Assembly (NCBI RefSeq): GCF_024139115.2
Contig: NC_085139.1
Location: 11,131,533 to 11,195,532, forward strand
Reading direction: 5' to 3'
DNA: 64,000 bases
Source of the DNA: Armigeres subalbatus
Lineage: Eukaryota; Arthropoda; Insecta; Diptera; Culicidae
Part shown: in pieces, positions 22,560 to 33,580 of the stretch
Layout of the letters: each line of letters opens with the position of its first letter
How positions within the stretch are numbered: the first letter of the stretch is position 1
Notes under the pieces: model-generated
What the model was told of the DNA's origin: nothing
What the model saw: only the letters and a program-made list of their open reading frames with translations
Database searches by the model: none
Position numbers and translations under genes: made by a program

Positions 22560-23155
22560 AGACTTTTTTCTGCATTTTTTCAGGATGTTTTCAAGACTTT
22601 ATAGGAAGAATCTTTTGAATCTCAACGGAAAAATCTGATGAATTTCTCCCGAAAATAAGCTTCTCCAAAATATTAATTTGAAAATTATTTTCGGCAACTA
22701 CTATGAAGTTTTATGAACTCTTTGGAATTTCCAAGGAAGCACTTTGGAATTTCTAAGGAAAATTATTTCAAGTATCCACAGGAAAATGAGTATTCTTCAA
22801 AATTTACACAGAAAATTCTTCAAATTTTCCGCGGCAGATTGTTCAAAATGTGGACATCAACATAAAAATTGGATTTCAACAGCAAATTGTGAGAAATTTT
22901 CTTAGGAAATTAATTGGAGTTTGAATGTGATTTTTTAAATTTTCTATGGACAATTCTTTGGAATTTTCACGGTAAATTTTACAAAATTTTAACCAAAATA
23001 ATTCAGAACCCAACGGGATTTTTTTAAATTTCACGGGAAACCTTTCGGTATAACAAAATAATCGGATTTTTGAAGGAATTTCTCTGGATTTCTTTGTATT
23101 GTGCATATGAAATTCTTTGGAAATACAATGGAAAATTTTTAATAAAGAGGAAGGC
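22560..23155. repeat. AT-rich degenerate GGAAATTTT-type tract
   Basis: Irregular repetition of GGAAAATT, GAATTTCC and similar words with no stable period. It looks like an eroded version of the tract at 14956-15800. No gene is seen. Confidence 0.4.
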
Positions 23156-23159
23156 TTAT

Positions 23160-23650
23160 TTGTCCGAAAATCAGAAGGCCATTTGGCCGAATAATACGTT
23201 ATGTTGAAAATCATCAAGCCGAATTGTATTTGGCCGAAATGAAGGTTTGGGCAAAACGGTTATACAACGGAAAACATTTTGGCCAAAAATTTCATTTGGC
23301 CAAAGCAACGTACGGCTGAGAACTTGGCCGAAAAGCACTTTTCTCAAACACGTCGTTTAGCTGAAATGGTCGTTTGGCCGAATAGGTTGTAAGGCCAAAA
23401 ATGGTTGTTTGACAGAAAGGACCATTTGATCGAAAATGTCATTTGATTCAACGGATAAATGATGATTACTGAGCGGGTAGTATGGTCAAAAATATCCACC
23501 TGTTTGGCCAAATAACATTCTCGACCAAATTGCCTTTTCTGCCAAATGGCCATTTCGGCCAAACAACTATTTGACAAACCGACATTTGCGGCCAAATAAA
23601 CGTTTGTCCGAATCTGTATTAGGTCGAAAATGGTTTGACCTTAAATAACA
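23160..23650. repeat. ATTTGGCCGAAAAG-type minisatellite, part 2
   Basis: About 22 degenerate units around TTTGGCCGAAAATG or CATTTGGCCAAA, in mixed states of decay. The RTE copy C starts at its right edge, so the retrotransposon landed in or next to this repeat. Confidence 0.75.
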
Positions 23651-23671
23651 TTTGGTGGAGAGCGACAAACA

Positions 23672-26214
23672 GCCGACGTCAAAATCATCATAGGAGATTT
23701 GAACGCTCAGGTTGGCCAAGAGGAGGAGTTTAGACCGACTATTGGAAAGTTCAGCGCTCACCGGCTGACGAACGAAAACGGCCTACGACTAATTGATTTC
23801 GCCGCCTCCAAGAATATGGCCATTCGCAGCACCTACTTCCAATACAGCCTCCCGTATCGGTACACCTGGAGATCACCACTGCAGACTGAATCACAAATCG
23901 ACCACGTTCTGATTGATGGACGGCACTTCTCCGACATTATCGACGTCAGGACATATCGTGGCGCTAACATCGACTCTGACCACTATCTGGTGATGGTTAA
24001 ACTGCGCCCAAAACTATCCGTCATCAACAATGTTCGGTATCGACGACCGCCGCGGTACGACCTAGAGCGACTGAAGCAACCTGATGTCGCCACTGCATAC
24101 GCGCAGCATCTCGAGGCAGCGTTGCCGGAAGAGGGTGAGCTCGATGGGGCCCCGCTTGAGGACTGCTGGAATACAGTCAAAGCAGCCATTAACGACGCAG
24201 CGGAGAACAACGGCGGGTATATGGGTCGAAGCCGACGGAGCGATTGGTTCGACGAAGAGTGCAGACAGATTCTGGAGGAGAAGGACGCAGCGCGGGCGGT
24301 CATGCTGCAGCAAGGTACTCGGCAGAACGTGGAACGTTATAGACGGAAGCGGAGACAGCAGACCCGCCTTTTTCAGGAGAAGAAACGCCGCCTGGAAGAA
24401 GCGGAGTGCGAGGAGATGGAACAGCTGTGCCGTTCTCAAGATACACGCAAGTTCTATCAGAAGCTCAACGCATCCCGCAAAGGCTTCGTGCCGCTAGCCG
24501 AAATGTGCCGGGATAAGGATGGGAGCATCTTGACGGACGAACGTGTGGTGATCGAAAGGTGGAAGCAGCACTACGAGGAACATCTGAATGGCGCTGAGAG
24601 TACAGGCAGTGAAAGTCAAGGCAGCGGAGGAGATGACTACGTCAGTTCAGCGGACGATGGAAGCCAACCAGCCCCCACCTTGAGGGAAGTTAAGGATGCC
24701 ATTCAACAGCTTAAGACCAATAAAGCAGCTGGTAAGGATGGTATCGGAGCTGAGCTCATCAAGATGGGCCCGGAAAAGCTGGCTACTTGCCTGCACAAAC
24801 TGATAGTCAGAATCTGGGAAACCGAACAGCTACCAGAGGAGTGGAAGGAAGGGGTTATATGCCCCATCTACAAGAAAGGCGACAAACTGGAGTGAGAGAA
24901 CTTTCGAGCGATCACCATCCTTAATGCCACCTACAAAGTGATATCTCAGATCATCTTCCGTCGTCTGTCACCATTAGTGAACGAGTTCGTGGGAAGTTAT
25001 CAAGCCGGCTTCGTTGACGGCCGCTCGACAACAGACCAGATCTTTACTGTACGGCAAATCCTTCAAAAATGCCGTGAATGCCAGGTCCCAACTCACCATC
25101 TGTTCGTTGATTTCAAGGCGGCATACGACAGTATAGACCGCGTAGAGCTATGGAAAATTATGGACGAGAACAGCTTCCCTGGGAAGCTTACCAGACTGAT
25201 CAAAGCAACGGTGGATGGTGTGCAAAACTGTGTGAAGATTTCGGGCGAACACTCCAGTTCGTTCGAATCGCGCTGGGGACTAAGACAAGGTGATGGACTT
25301 TCGTGCCTGTTGTTCAACATTTCGCTAGAAGGTGTCATGCGGAGAGCCGGGTGTAACAGCCGGGGTACGATTTTCAACAGATCCAGTCAATTTATTTGTT
25401 TCGCGGATGACATAGACATTGTCGGCAGAACATTTGCAAAGGTGGCAGAACTGTACACCCGCCTGAAACGTGAAGCAACAAAAGTTGGACTGGTGGTGAA
25501 TGCGTCAAAGACAAAGTACATGCTTGTGGACGGAACCGAGCGCAACAGGGCCCGCCTGGGAAGCAGTGTTACGATAGACGGGGGTACCTTCTAGGTGGTC
25601 GAGGAATTCGTCTACCTCGGATCCTTGCTAACGGCTGACAACAACGTTAGTCGTGAAATACGAAGGCGCATCATCTGTGGAAGTCGGGCCTACTACGGGC
25701 TCCAGAAGAAACTGCGGTCGCAAAAGATTCGCCACCGCACCAAATGTGTCATGTACAAAACGTTAATAAGACCGGTAGTCCTCTACGGACATGAAACATG
25801 GACAATGCTCGAGGAGGACTTGCAAGCACTCGGAGTATTCGAGAGACGGGTGCTTAGGACCATCTTTGGCGGTGTGCAAGAAGACGGTGTGTGGCGGCGA
25901 AGAATGAACCATGAGCTCGCCCAACTCTACGGCGAACCCAGTATCCAGAAGGTAGCTAAAGCCGGAAGGGTACGATGGGCAGGACATGTTGCAAGAATGC
26001 CGGACAGCAACCCTGCAAAGATGGTGTTCGCTTCCGATCCGGCAGGTACGAGACGGCGTGGAGCGCAGCGAGCGAGATGGGCAGACCAGGTGCAAAACGA
26101 CTTGCCGAGCGTGGGGCGTATCCGAGGATGGAGAGATGCGGCCTCGAACCGTGCATTGTGGCGTCAAATTGTTGATTCAGTGTTATCTGTTTAGATGTTA
26201 ACTAAATAAATGAA
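23672..26214 (+). mobile_element. RTE-clade LINE, copy C, best preserved
   Basis: A different subfamily from copies A, B and D. It runs from inside the endonuclease (VKIIIGDLNAQVG) to an AACTAAATAAATGAAATG tail. It has IDHVLIDG, intact SDHYLV, KGDKLE, FVDFKAAYDSID, GLRQGDGLSC and FADD (25400-25411). The 5' end of the endonuclease is missing, which is typical of incomplete reverse transcription. It lies between a GGCCGAA minisatellite and single units of the 52-bp satellite. Confidence 0.93.
23675..26194 (+). pseudogene. RTE polyprotein frame with two in-frame stops
   Basis: One reading frame of about 840 codons is broken only by TGA at 24893-24895 and TAG at 25592-25594. The TGA sits where the other copies have Cys in the KLDCSNYRAI region. 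No frameshift is visible. The order is endonuclease (partial), linker with coiled-coil-like charged stretch (about 24240-24480), reverse transcriptase (about 24690-25600) and C-terminal region ending RGWRDAASNRALW. All three RT core motifs are kept. Full activity would also need the missing N-terminal endonuclease residues. Few lesions point to a young insertion. Confidence 0.88.
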
Positions 26215-26394
26215 ATGAACCATGAATCAAATTAAAGCTTTTTCAAACGGCGTTTAGCAAGAATAGCTATTTTTTAAGCAGAGGCGAACCCCTCTGCAGT
26301 ATTACACGGCCAATCAAAATTCAGGTTGCTCCTTGTCATAAATATCAATTAAATAATGAAGTCGTACGCATATTAGGCCGGGAATGGGGTAAGC

Positions 26395-26486
26395 AAGTAA
26401 GTAGGTGTTTATCCGGATTAAGGCGATGGTGGATGTGATGCCCTCTTTTATAGTAGACGCTTGCCTGGATTAAGGCAATGGTGGAT
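26395..26486. repeat. Isolated units of the 52-bp satellite
   Basis: Two units, AGTAGACGCTTGCCTGGATT with AAGGCAATGGTGGATG and a shorter upstream one. They match the array at 28610-29110. A similar single unit lies at 22448-22490. Confidence 0.6.
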
Positions 26487-26807
26487 GTTTATTTATTTAT
26501 TTATTGTCGTCAATCATGTTTGTAGACCGTTCTGATACAAATTTTATCTTGGAATAAAGTTCACTATAGTTCACCGTTACTAAATTACTAAACTCAACTT
26601 TTATCTGATATGAAGGTTAGACACACAAAGCATTTACTGAGTACAAAAGTATTGTTTCAATTTAGTCTTAGATGTAGTGAAATCAATAGCATTACAATGT
26701 TTATAATAAGAAGCCATCATTTGATTTAGGGGTCCGAATTTCGCATAGTTTGTACGATGACTACAACAGGCAAATAAAGCTGATGGGATATAAAACATTA
26801 ATATTGA

Positions 26808-27005
26808 TATTTATTTTACGGATACGCAGTCTTTAGTTTTAGAAACGAGTTTATTCGTTGCCCAACGTTTCGACACGGGGATTGTGTCTTCTTCAGGGGT
26901 AATTATTTGTGTCGGAAGAGGAAGACACAATTCCCGTGTCAAAACATTGGGCAACGAAAAAACTCGTTTCTAAAACTAAAGACTGCGTAGCCGTAAATTA
27001 AATAT
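26808..27005. mobile_element. Foldback MITE (about 198 bp) inside the minus-strand LINE
   Basis: Arms of about 85 bp (26808-26893 and 26915-27005) are near-perfect inverted repeats. They contain TACGCAGTCTTTAGTTTTAG and GTTGCCCAACGTTTCGACAC. The loop is about 21 nt. A half-motif CCCAACGTTTCGGCAAG also appears at 36243-36259, so the family is dispersed. No coding capacity. Confidence 0.85.
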
Positions 27006-27183
27006 AAAAGTTACAGTCGATCCCGCATCAATATTAATATTGATAATATTGCATTTGAGTCGACCTTGTTCGAGATAATATCATTAATGAAAGATACCAT
27101 CGCGTATTCCGATCGTTTCTTCAATGTTTGCATGTATCGTGCTTTGTAAGACAGGACTGGAAGTTGAGTCAGTGCTTGCTTAG

Positions 27184-27433
27184 TGTTCCTATAGTTGCGG
27201 TAGTGTTATTTTAACAAAATCTACGTATTTAACGCAGCAACTCATATTGTCTATCATTTTGTTGACCTGTCATTACTCGAAATAAAAGAAAACCGATAAG
27301 AAAATCCCTCCAAATCGGTAAAGTATCACTAAATTACCATATCTTTTTCTCGGCTTTGCACCAATAGTTGCGGTAGTGTTCCAATAGTTGCGAATCCCAT
27401 AACAAAACACTGGGATTCGCAACTATAGGAACA
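27184..27433. mobile_element. TIR MITE with TGTTCCTATAGTTGCG ends
   Basis: A 16-bp perfect terminal inverted repeat, TGTTCCTATAGTTGCG at 27184-27199 and its complement at 27418-27433. The variant core TCCAATAGTTGCG is repeated inside near 27360-27395. The element is 250 bp long with no open frame, and the flanks belong to the minus-strand LINE. Confidence 0.75.
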
Positions 27434-27978
27434 AAAATTAATAAAATACCGCAACTATTTTAGGTAACAATAATGCTTTCTACAGCGTTTGGAATACTTT
27501 CCGATTAAAATATAATTGATGAGCTGTTGGATAAGTACTTAAGGTAAGCGACATGAAATATAGATGTGGTGTAACCGAAGAAACAGTGGTGGAACGCGCT
27601 TAGTTCCTCCACTGTTGGGTCTTTTACCCTAATAAAAATTGCTTTGGTACCGACTCAATTCGTCATGCGTGACTGTGTATGGTGACCAAACTATGTATGC
27701 TGCATTACCCTAGTAAAATTTTGGTTTTATGCTGGTTTCATAACACTCTTGTAGAGTAAATTATGGTCTTCAAGAGCATTATAAAACTTAAAATGCTACT
27801 TGGGTATTCAAGTATCGATCTGACATAAGCAACAAACCTTTTAATGAATCCTGACATATTATTGGCTTTGTTTATAATAGTATTATAATGGTCAATGAAC
27901 CTAAGCTTAGAGTCTATAATTATGCCAAGATCCCTAACTCTATCACATCTTGTTACCTTTTGGCTACCTAAAGTAGGC

Positions 27979-28170
27979 TTCGTGGCCGTGCGGTTAGCGA
28001 CGTCAGTCGTCTAGACGCATGTGCTATGGAGTGTGGGTTCGATTCCCGCCCCGGTAAGGAGAAAACTTTTCGTGATCGAAAAATTCTCCACTGGTCCATT
28101 GGGTGTCATGTCCGTTGTCTCATGCTAGGTGTTAAGTGTTCAGTCTGTACGGACGTGTTCCTGTCTTTTT
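27979..28170 (+). mobile_element. tRNA-derived SINE, second family
   Basis: Box A-like GTGGCCGTGCGGTTAGCGA near 27983-28001 and box B GGGTTCGATTCCC near 28034-28046 mimic a tRNA promoter. The body (TCCACTGGTCCATTGGGTG and TGTACGGACGTGTTCCTGTC) ends in T8. Possible short target duplication AAAGT lies on both sides. The LINE coding sequence resumes on each side, so the SINE is a later insertion. This is not a tRNA gene. Confidence 0.75.
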
Positions 28171-28609
28171 TTTCAAAGTGATTGTCACATTTGTAATATT
28201 TCGTTTTCTGCTTATAGTAACTAAGTTACATTTCTTTATATTGAGCTGTAGAAAACTTTTTATACACCAGTTATGAAGTATCTTGATCTCGTGTTTAAAT
28301 GTGTTCATGTCTTCAGCGTCTTTGATCTCAATAAAAAGTTTCACATCGTCAGCGCAAATCAATACTTTTAGATATTTTAGAATGAAGGACAAGGCTTTTA
28401 TAAACAAAATAAACAGTAGCGGACCTACATGAGAGCCTTGCGGGACTCCCGATGTGGTATGAATAGCTACAGATTGCTTTCCTTCAAACCTAACTATTTG
28501 ATTGCGACTGGTCAGATATGCTTCAAGCCATTTAAAGAGCCCAGGCTGGATATCCATTTTTTTGCAGTTTAAAGAGGAGCTTTGGTATATCGACTCTATC
28601 GAACGTATG

Positions 28610-29110
28610 TGATCCTTTCTTTAAAATTAGAGGCTTGCTCTAATTACGACAATTGTGGATGTGATCTATTCTTTAAATGAAGGCGTTTGCTCGGCATAAG
28701 GCCATGATGGATGTGATCCCTTCTTTAGAAGTAGGTGCTTGCCTGGATTAAGACAAGGGTGGACGTGATCCCTTCTTTAAAAGTAGGCGTTTTCCCCACA
28801 ATAAGGCAATGGTGGATTTGATCCCTTCTTCAAAAGTAAAAGTGATTCTTTTTATGGAAATAGAAGTTTGTCCAGAATACGGCAATGGTAGATGTGATTC
28901 GTCCTTTGGATGTAGGTGTTTTTTTTTGGAAAAAGATGGTGAATTTAATCCCAGGCGTTGACCGAGGAAAAACGATGGAGGATGTGTTTGCCTTTTGAAA
29001 GTAGACTTTTGCTTGGATTGAGACAATCTTGGATTTGATCCTTTTTCCAAAAATATTTTTTTTCTAGACTCAAGCAAAGGAAATAAAAAATCCTCAATGA
29101 CGGATGTCAT
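28610..29110. repeat. 52-bp satellite array, type I
   Basis: About nine diverged units around CCCTTCTTTAAAAGTAGGCG, then TTGCCTGGATTAAGGCAA, then TGGTGGATGTGAT. Each unit has a short inverted pair TTGCC/GGCAA around an 8-nt loop. The same plan occurs in arrays at 48960-49900 and 51990-52400. Confidence 0.75.
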
Positions 29111-29269
29111 CCCTTTCTCGCCGCTTCGTTTGTCCGTCCTTCCGGGAAATATCTATCATAAGTCATATCCTCGATCTACTATAACTATGTGGAAAAATGC
29201 ATCAAATAACCCTCAACATTTCCAAATTATTCCAAATGTTCGTAATTCCAAATGACCCACTTTTTTGTT

Positions 29270-29490
29270 TTGTTATGCCAAATGACCATTATGCCAAATG
29301 GCCTTTATGCCAAATGACCTGATGTCAAATGACTTCTTGCCAAATGACCCAGACCCGAATAGGTCATTTGGGCGAAAAGGTCATTTGACCGAAAAGGCCG
29401 AATAGGACATTTAGCGAATATGACATTTGGCCGAAAAGGTCATTTGACTAAATAGGGCATTTGGCCGAATAGGTCATTTGGCCGAAAAGG
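29270..29490. repeat. Two mixed minisatellites, TGCCAAATGACC and GGCCGAAAAGGTCATTT
   Basis: First, five to six copies of TATGCCAAATGACC (29270-29350). Then about eight copies of the GGCCGAA unit seen at 22.3 and 23.2 kb. The two units are reverse-complement-like in sense (GCCAAATGACC against GGTCATTTGGC), so the junction near 29350 is an inversion point in the repeat. Confidence 0.7.
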
Positions 29491-30181
29491 TCGTTGTCAT
29501 CAGCGATAACTTCAAAAATGGAACGATGAAGTTAATCATCCTGAACGCGTAAATTTTTCTTTTGACTTAAAAATCGAAAGGAACATTGTTCAATTTAAAA
29601 TTTAAAAATAGATGAAAAAAGCTTCCTCGACATTTTCGGTCTCGTTTGACGCACGGAATAATATGATTCGAACGCACTAGTAAAATACCGCAGGGCACTT
29701 GACTCAACCCTTGACAGTTAATATATGGGCATGACGTTTTAGGCTGATGGTTGATTCGTTCTGAAATGTTGCACAGCCCAAAATGTGCCTTAAAATGTCT
29801 TAAACACAAAAAATGTTATTTTTACTCCTTTAGACATTTACCAGAATTTTTAAACCATCGGTTCAAGTATTCTTGACCGATGCACTATCGTTTGCAATCA
29901 TAAGCAAGGTAGGGCTTTAGGACCCAATTGTAAACCTAACTAATTTAATGTCATCAATGAAGTTCAATCGGATGTTTGGCATTGTATTTTGGTGTTATGT
30001 AGGAACATAAGTTCAAAAAGTAGCATTTACCAATGGTTCGAATCGAGATAAAATTATCAAACGATTCTTACTCTCTAGCGAGTTTTTGTCAATTGATAAT
30101 TTGGATATGTGATCGCTTGAGAGTCTTGTTCATCCTCGATTATTTGAAAATGTCCATAATCATTTTCAAAAAAGTAATATA
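29491..30181. other. AT-rich stretch, nothing recognised
   Basis: No gene, tandem repeat or element end could be supported between the minisatellite and the repeat that hosts the foldback element. Confidence 0.4.
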
Positions 30182-31085
30182 CATCACCCACCAGGGTTCG
30201 TAATGCTCACTAAATCTCAGGAGCACAGGATAAACATCGAAAACAGATTCACCATGGGCTTGAAAAACGCTTGCTTTGGTCTCATCGAACAGAAAATTCG
30301 AAAACCTGTACATTAGACTGGCCCAGATTACTATGGGGAGAAAAAATGTTGTCGAATTCCACGGGGCACCCCCCAGAATTGTGTCTCTGGCTGAGAAAAT
30401 CAATCTCTGAAAATTTCAGCTCAATCGCTTGTTGCATAAGCTGGCGCATTTGATTTGAAGTTTGTATGGGGATTTCAGCCAAAATGTATAGGAAAAAACA
30501 CCTCCGTCACTCATTCGATCTGAAATTGGTTCTGATTGCTCGATTGACCTCAGAATTGCAAAACGTCAGTTGGTATGCTACAGAACAATTTCACAGAACA
30601 TTGCAAGATGATCAAATGAACTTTTATATAATTTTCGGCTGATTTATTAGGAGCTGATTTGTGTATTTTTGGGTTTTTTGATCGAATCGCATCAGCCGAA
30701 ACCTATATAAAAGTTCATTTAATCATCATACAATGTTCTGTGAAATTGTTCTGTAGCATACCAACTGCCGTTTTTGCAATTCTGAGGTCAATCGAGCAAT
30801 CAGAACCAATTTCTAGATCAAATGAGTGACGGAGGTGTATTTTCCTATACATTTTGGCTGAAATCCCGATACAAACTTCAAATCAAATGCGCCAGCTTAT
30901 GCAACAAGCGATTGAGCTGAAATTTTCAGAGATTGATTTTCTCACCCAAAGACACAATCCTGGGGGGTGCCCCGTGGAATTAGACAACTTTTTGTTTCCT
31001 GGGCCAGTCTACTGTACATTACATACAGCTACACAGTTCAACGACACCTTTGCGTATAACCCGTTGGGCACCTTTGAGTTTTTTT
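30182..31085. repeat. Dispersed repeat split by a foldback element
   Basis: Outside the insertion, 30190-30313 and 31020-31080 align with the uninterrupted copy at 56577-56765. Shared words are AATGCTCACT, CTCAGGAGC, ACAGATTCA, GGGCTTGAAAAACGCTTGCT and CCTTTGCGTA. The repeat family itself is unnamed and noncoding. Confidence 0.8.
30314..31011. mobile_element. 698-bp foldback element with 8-bp TSD and empty site in the window
   Basis: Ends are TAGACTGGCCCAG and its complement. Arms of 330 and 321 bp (30314-30643, 30691-31011) are near-perfect inverted repeats around a 47-nt loop. It is flanked by CTGTACAT at 30306-30313 and 31012-31019. The homologous repeat at 56577-56765 has a single CTGTACAT (56691-56698) and no insert, which proves the insertion boundaries. 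An 8-bp duplication suggests hAT-type transposition, but the long arms are foldback-like. The mirrored open frames starting MAEIPIQTSNQ on both strands are just the arms. Confidence 0.93.
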
Positions 31086-31089
31086 TTTT

Positions 31090-31994
31090 TTCAAAATAGA
31101 AAATAGCCCAAAACATTAAATAGACTCTAACCAGCTCAAAATTTTATCTGAATGAGCTGAAAATTTGACAGGAGGCTTACTTTGGCATAAGAATTGTTAT
31201 TCAGGGCTGACCGGTTGAATTTCTGATACTTTTTGAAAACAATAGGAGGTAAACTAGGTCTACTGTAGGTCGAATAAAAGGATTTTGTGTAATTTTAGGA
31301 AATTTTCATTTCAATATTATCACAAAACTAAAACTTTATGATTAAAAACAAATCAACAAACCTGTGGTTTTGGTGTGGATTTACAGAGCGTCAATTCATT
31401 ATATTTATTCCTTAAAACTTTTTGAACAATTTTAGAACATACCTAGCTCATAAGAAAACAAGTTTATTGAGAGATGATTTTGGCTTCCAACTTACTTCTT
31501 GCTGGCTTTAAAGCTTCTGTTTCAATTCTTCATGTCTGCCGCGTTAAAAGCGATTTAAGTGTAAGTGTAATCAAAGCGCTGCCATGAAGATTTTTTTTAA
31601 ATTATGCATCCGTAATAATAGATGTATTAGTTGTCGAAACAGGAGCAGAGATCATCTGTTCTGTCAGACCCATGCGTATACGCGATCCAAACGAGTAACT
31701 CATAGGTATATCAAATGCTGCACCCGTCAATACTCTTCTTGTAAATACTCTAATGTTGGATATTTGATCATTTGTCGCTTACCTTTTTAAAAGGACCTAA
31801 GAAACATTTTTTTTAATCAATTTGAATATTGCAATCAAAAGCTTTCATACGGGTCTGTTGATTGCAATAATTGATTAAAAATTATGTTGATATGTACATA
31901 TTTCTTCCTGGTTTTATCGGAAAGTAACATCCGTCATGAGCTAGCCCGGAACTGAGTGATAGCTGGGCGATCTTTGGTCAAGCGATGGTTGGCG

Positions 31995-31995
<1 letters not shown>
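31090..31995. other. AT-rich stretch, nothing recognised
   Basis: No support for a gene. A 68-codon frame at 31584-31790 is Cys/Arg rich by chance and shows no zinc-finger spacing. Confidence 0.4.
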
Positions 31996-32053
<58 letters not shown>

Positions 32054-32055
32054 TT
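31996..32055. repeat. (TTTA)n microsatellite
   Basis: About 15 perfect tetranucleotide repeats. Such (TTTA) or (AAAT) runs often mark the 3' ends of CR1-type LINEs here (47505-47541, 26487-26503), so it could be the leftover tail of a minus-strand element. Confidence 0.9.
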
Positions 32056-33580
32056 AACTATCATAACAGCACACATAACCAATTAATAGTCCCCCTACAC
32101 ACGCTAGTGGTGTTCAATGGAGAGAAGGATCCCAACCGAAAAGCACGGATTTGCCACTGTATGTCGTTCCTAGTTGTGAGAATTCTACGAAAAAGGAAAA
32201 ACTGTTGCCCATAGCACTTTTGCGACTGGTTGTGAAACTAGAACTAGTCGGCAGAACGGAATGAATAGCTTCTGGGCAGCACGATGATGATGATTATGAC
32301 GGCGATGGAACGAGAACTGCGCTTTTGGATGTTGGATGTGGAGCTGAATTCCCCCGGAGACGAAGGTAAACGCAGAAGAAAGACTAAGACGTTTGAGTTA
32401 CATATCCGGCATGATGTGAGCATGCATGAAACTCATTCTTCGTCTCGGTACCTCAGACGGTTCTTAGTTTGGCGAAATATGACAATCGTTTTGTTAGTCT
32501 TTTCTCCCAGCTATGGTAATGTGGAACAAAAAAAAGTTTTGAAGAAGGAATCAACTCTATCCATAATGCAAGTACTTCTATTCTATTAGGCAAATTTTGA
32601 AGCGATGGAAAAAGCATCGCTTGCATGATTTCACCCCACCATGAATAAGAATCAAACATAGATTTTCTGTTAATTTTACTCGTTGGATGAATCACAGAGC
32701 CAGATCGGCGTAAAAATCCCCGAACAAGCCAAATTAATGCAAAGCCATCACAAAACTTTTCGCTCCAATTTTTCTTCACATTTCCGGGGTTTCGGAGCAA
32801 AAGAACCAACATCGATTGCTCCGGTTGAACGACTCGAGAATTTACTTCTGCAGAACTGCTGAAACGAAGCATGCCATGAGAATGGCGATAAAAATACCTA
32901 CCCGGAGCCCCTGCGACACTGCATATTGCGAAAGCACAATGGGGCCCATAATTTACACAACTTCGGCCAAGAAATCCGAGCAAGCTGCATGGAGTTTAAT
33001 GATCCGAGAGCAAGAACTTGGCTGAGCTGGTTGGTTGGATTTGCATGGGGGCAACGGAAACAAGACTCGATTTCCTCAATGGCTGAAAAATAAGGATAAC
33101 GTCCGAGCAAACAACATCCCAAAACAAACACAATGCATTTGACGCTTCCCTTGGTAGGGCGGAAAAGGGCAGACCAAGGCGACTGCTGTTGAGCACGCGC
33201 CTGTTCGGGTTTTTGTGGGGGAAAGGAGGGGTTTACAATATCCTGGTTCGAAGTGCTCCGATCTGTGAATTATTGATCAGGCAATGTGTTCGATTTGCGG
33301 TGTGTAATCAAACTGAAGCCATGTGGGTTGTGGCATGAATGAGCGGGCAGACATGAACTCAGTAAACAGCAGGCGTACTTTGATTGTGAAAGGAACAGCA
33401 CGGTCGAGTGAGCCTTAACTTGAAGTGCATCATTGACTGGAGCGGTGCGGCTTCCGCCCGTAAACATGGGTGGGACTTAATTGAGGGATTGATTACGAGT
33501 TTTATTCTTTATGTTTCGTTTATTTGTGGACGGCTGCTCTGGAGCATGGTCTTCATTAATTAAAACCCAAAGCAACCATG
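32056..33580. other. Unique, moderately GC-rich noncoding stretch
   Basis: Low repeat content compared with the rest of the window. Several short frames exist on both strands but none carries a domain I recognise. It may be intron or regulatory DNA. It ends where the 9-bp array begins. Confidence 0.35.

Larger units (their letters stand above)
26487..28610 (-). mobile_element. CR1/Jockey-group LINE fragment, minus strand, with nested insertions
   Basis: Read on the minus strand, it starts near 28610 and ends in an (AAAT)n tail at 26487-26503. RT words are LEAYLTSRNQIVRF, TTSGVPQGSHVGPLLF and ICADDVKLF (catalytic motif at 28345-28359). VRDLGIIIDSKLRF follows near 27880-27930, and RTNYAKFGPLNQMM near 26720-26770. 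The coding order is colinear across three interruptions: a tRNA-like SINE (27979-28170), a TIR MITE (27184-27433) and a foldback MITE (26808-27005). This makes a readable insertion stratigraphy. It is 5' truncated and dead. Confidence 0.82.

Noticed and set aside
30282..31099. Mirrored frames starting MAEIPIQTSNQ on both strands
   Set aside because: They are the two arms of one inverted repeat and have no independent coding support.
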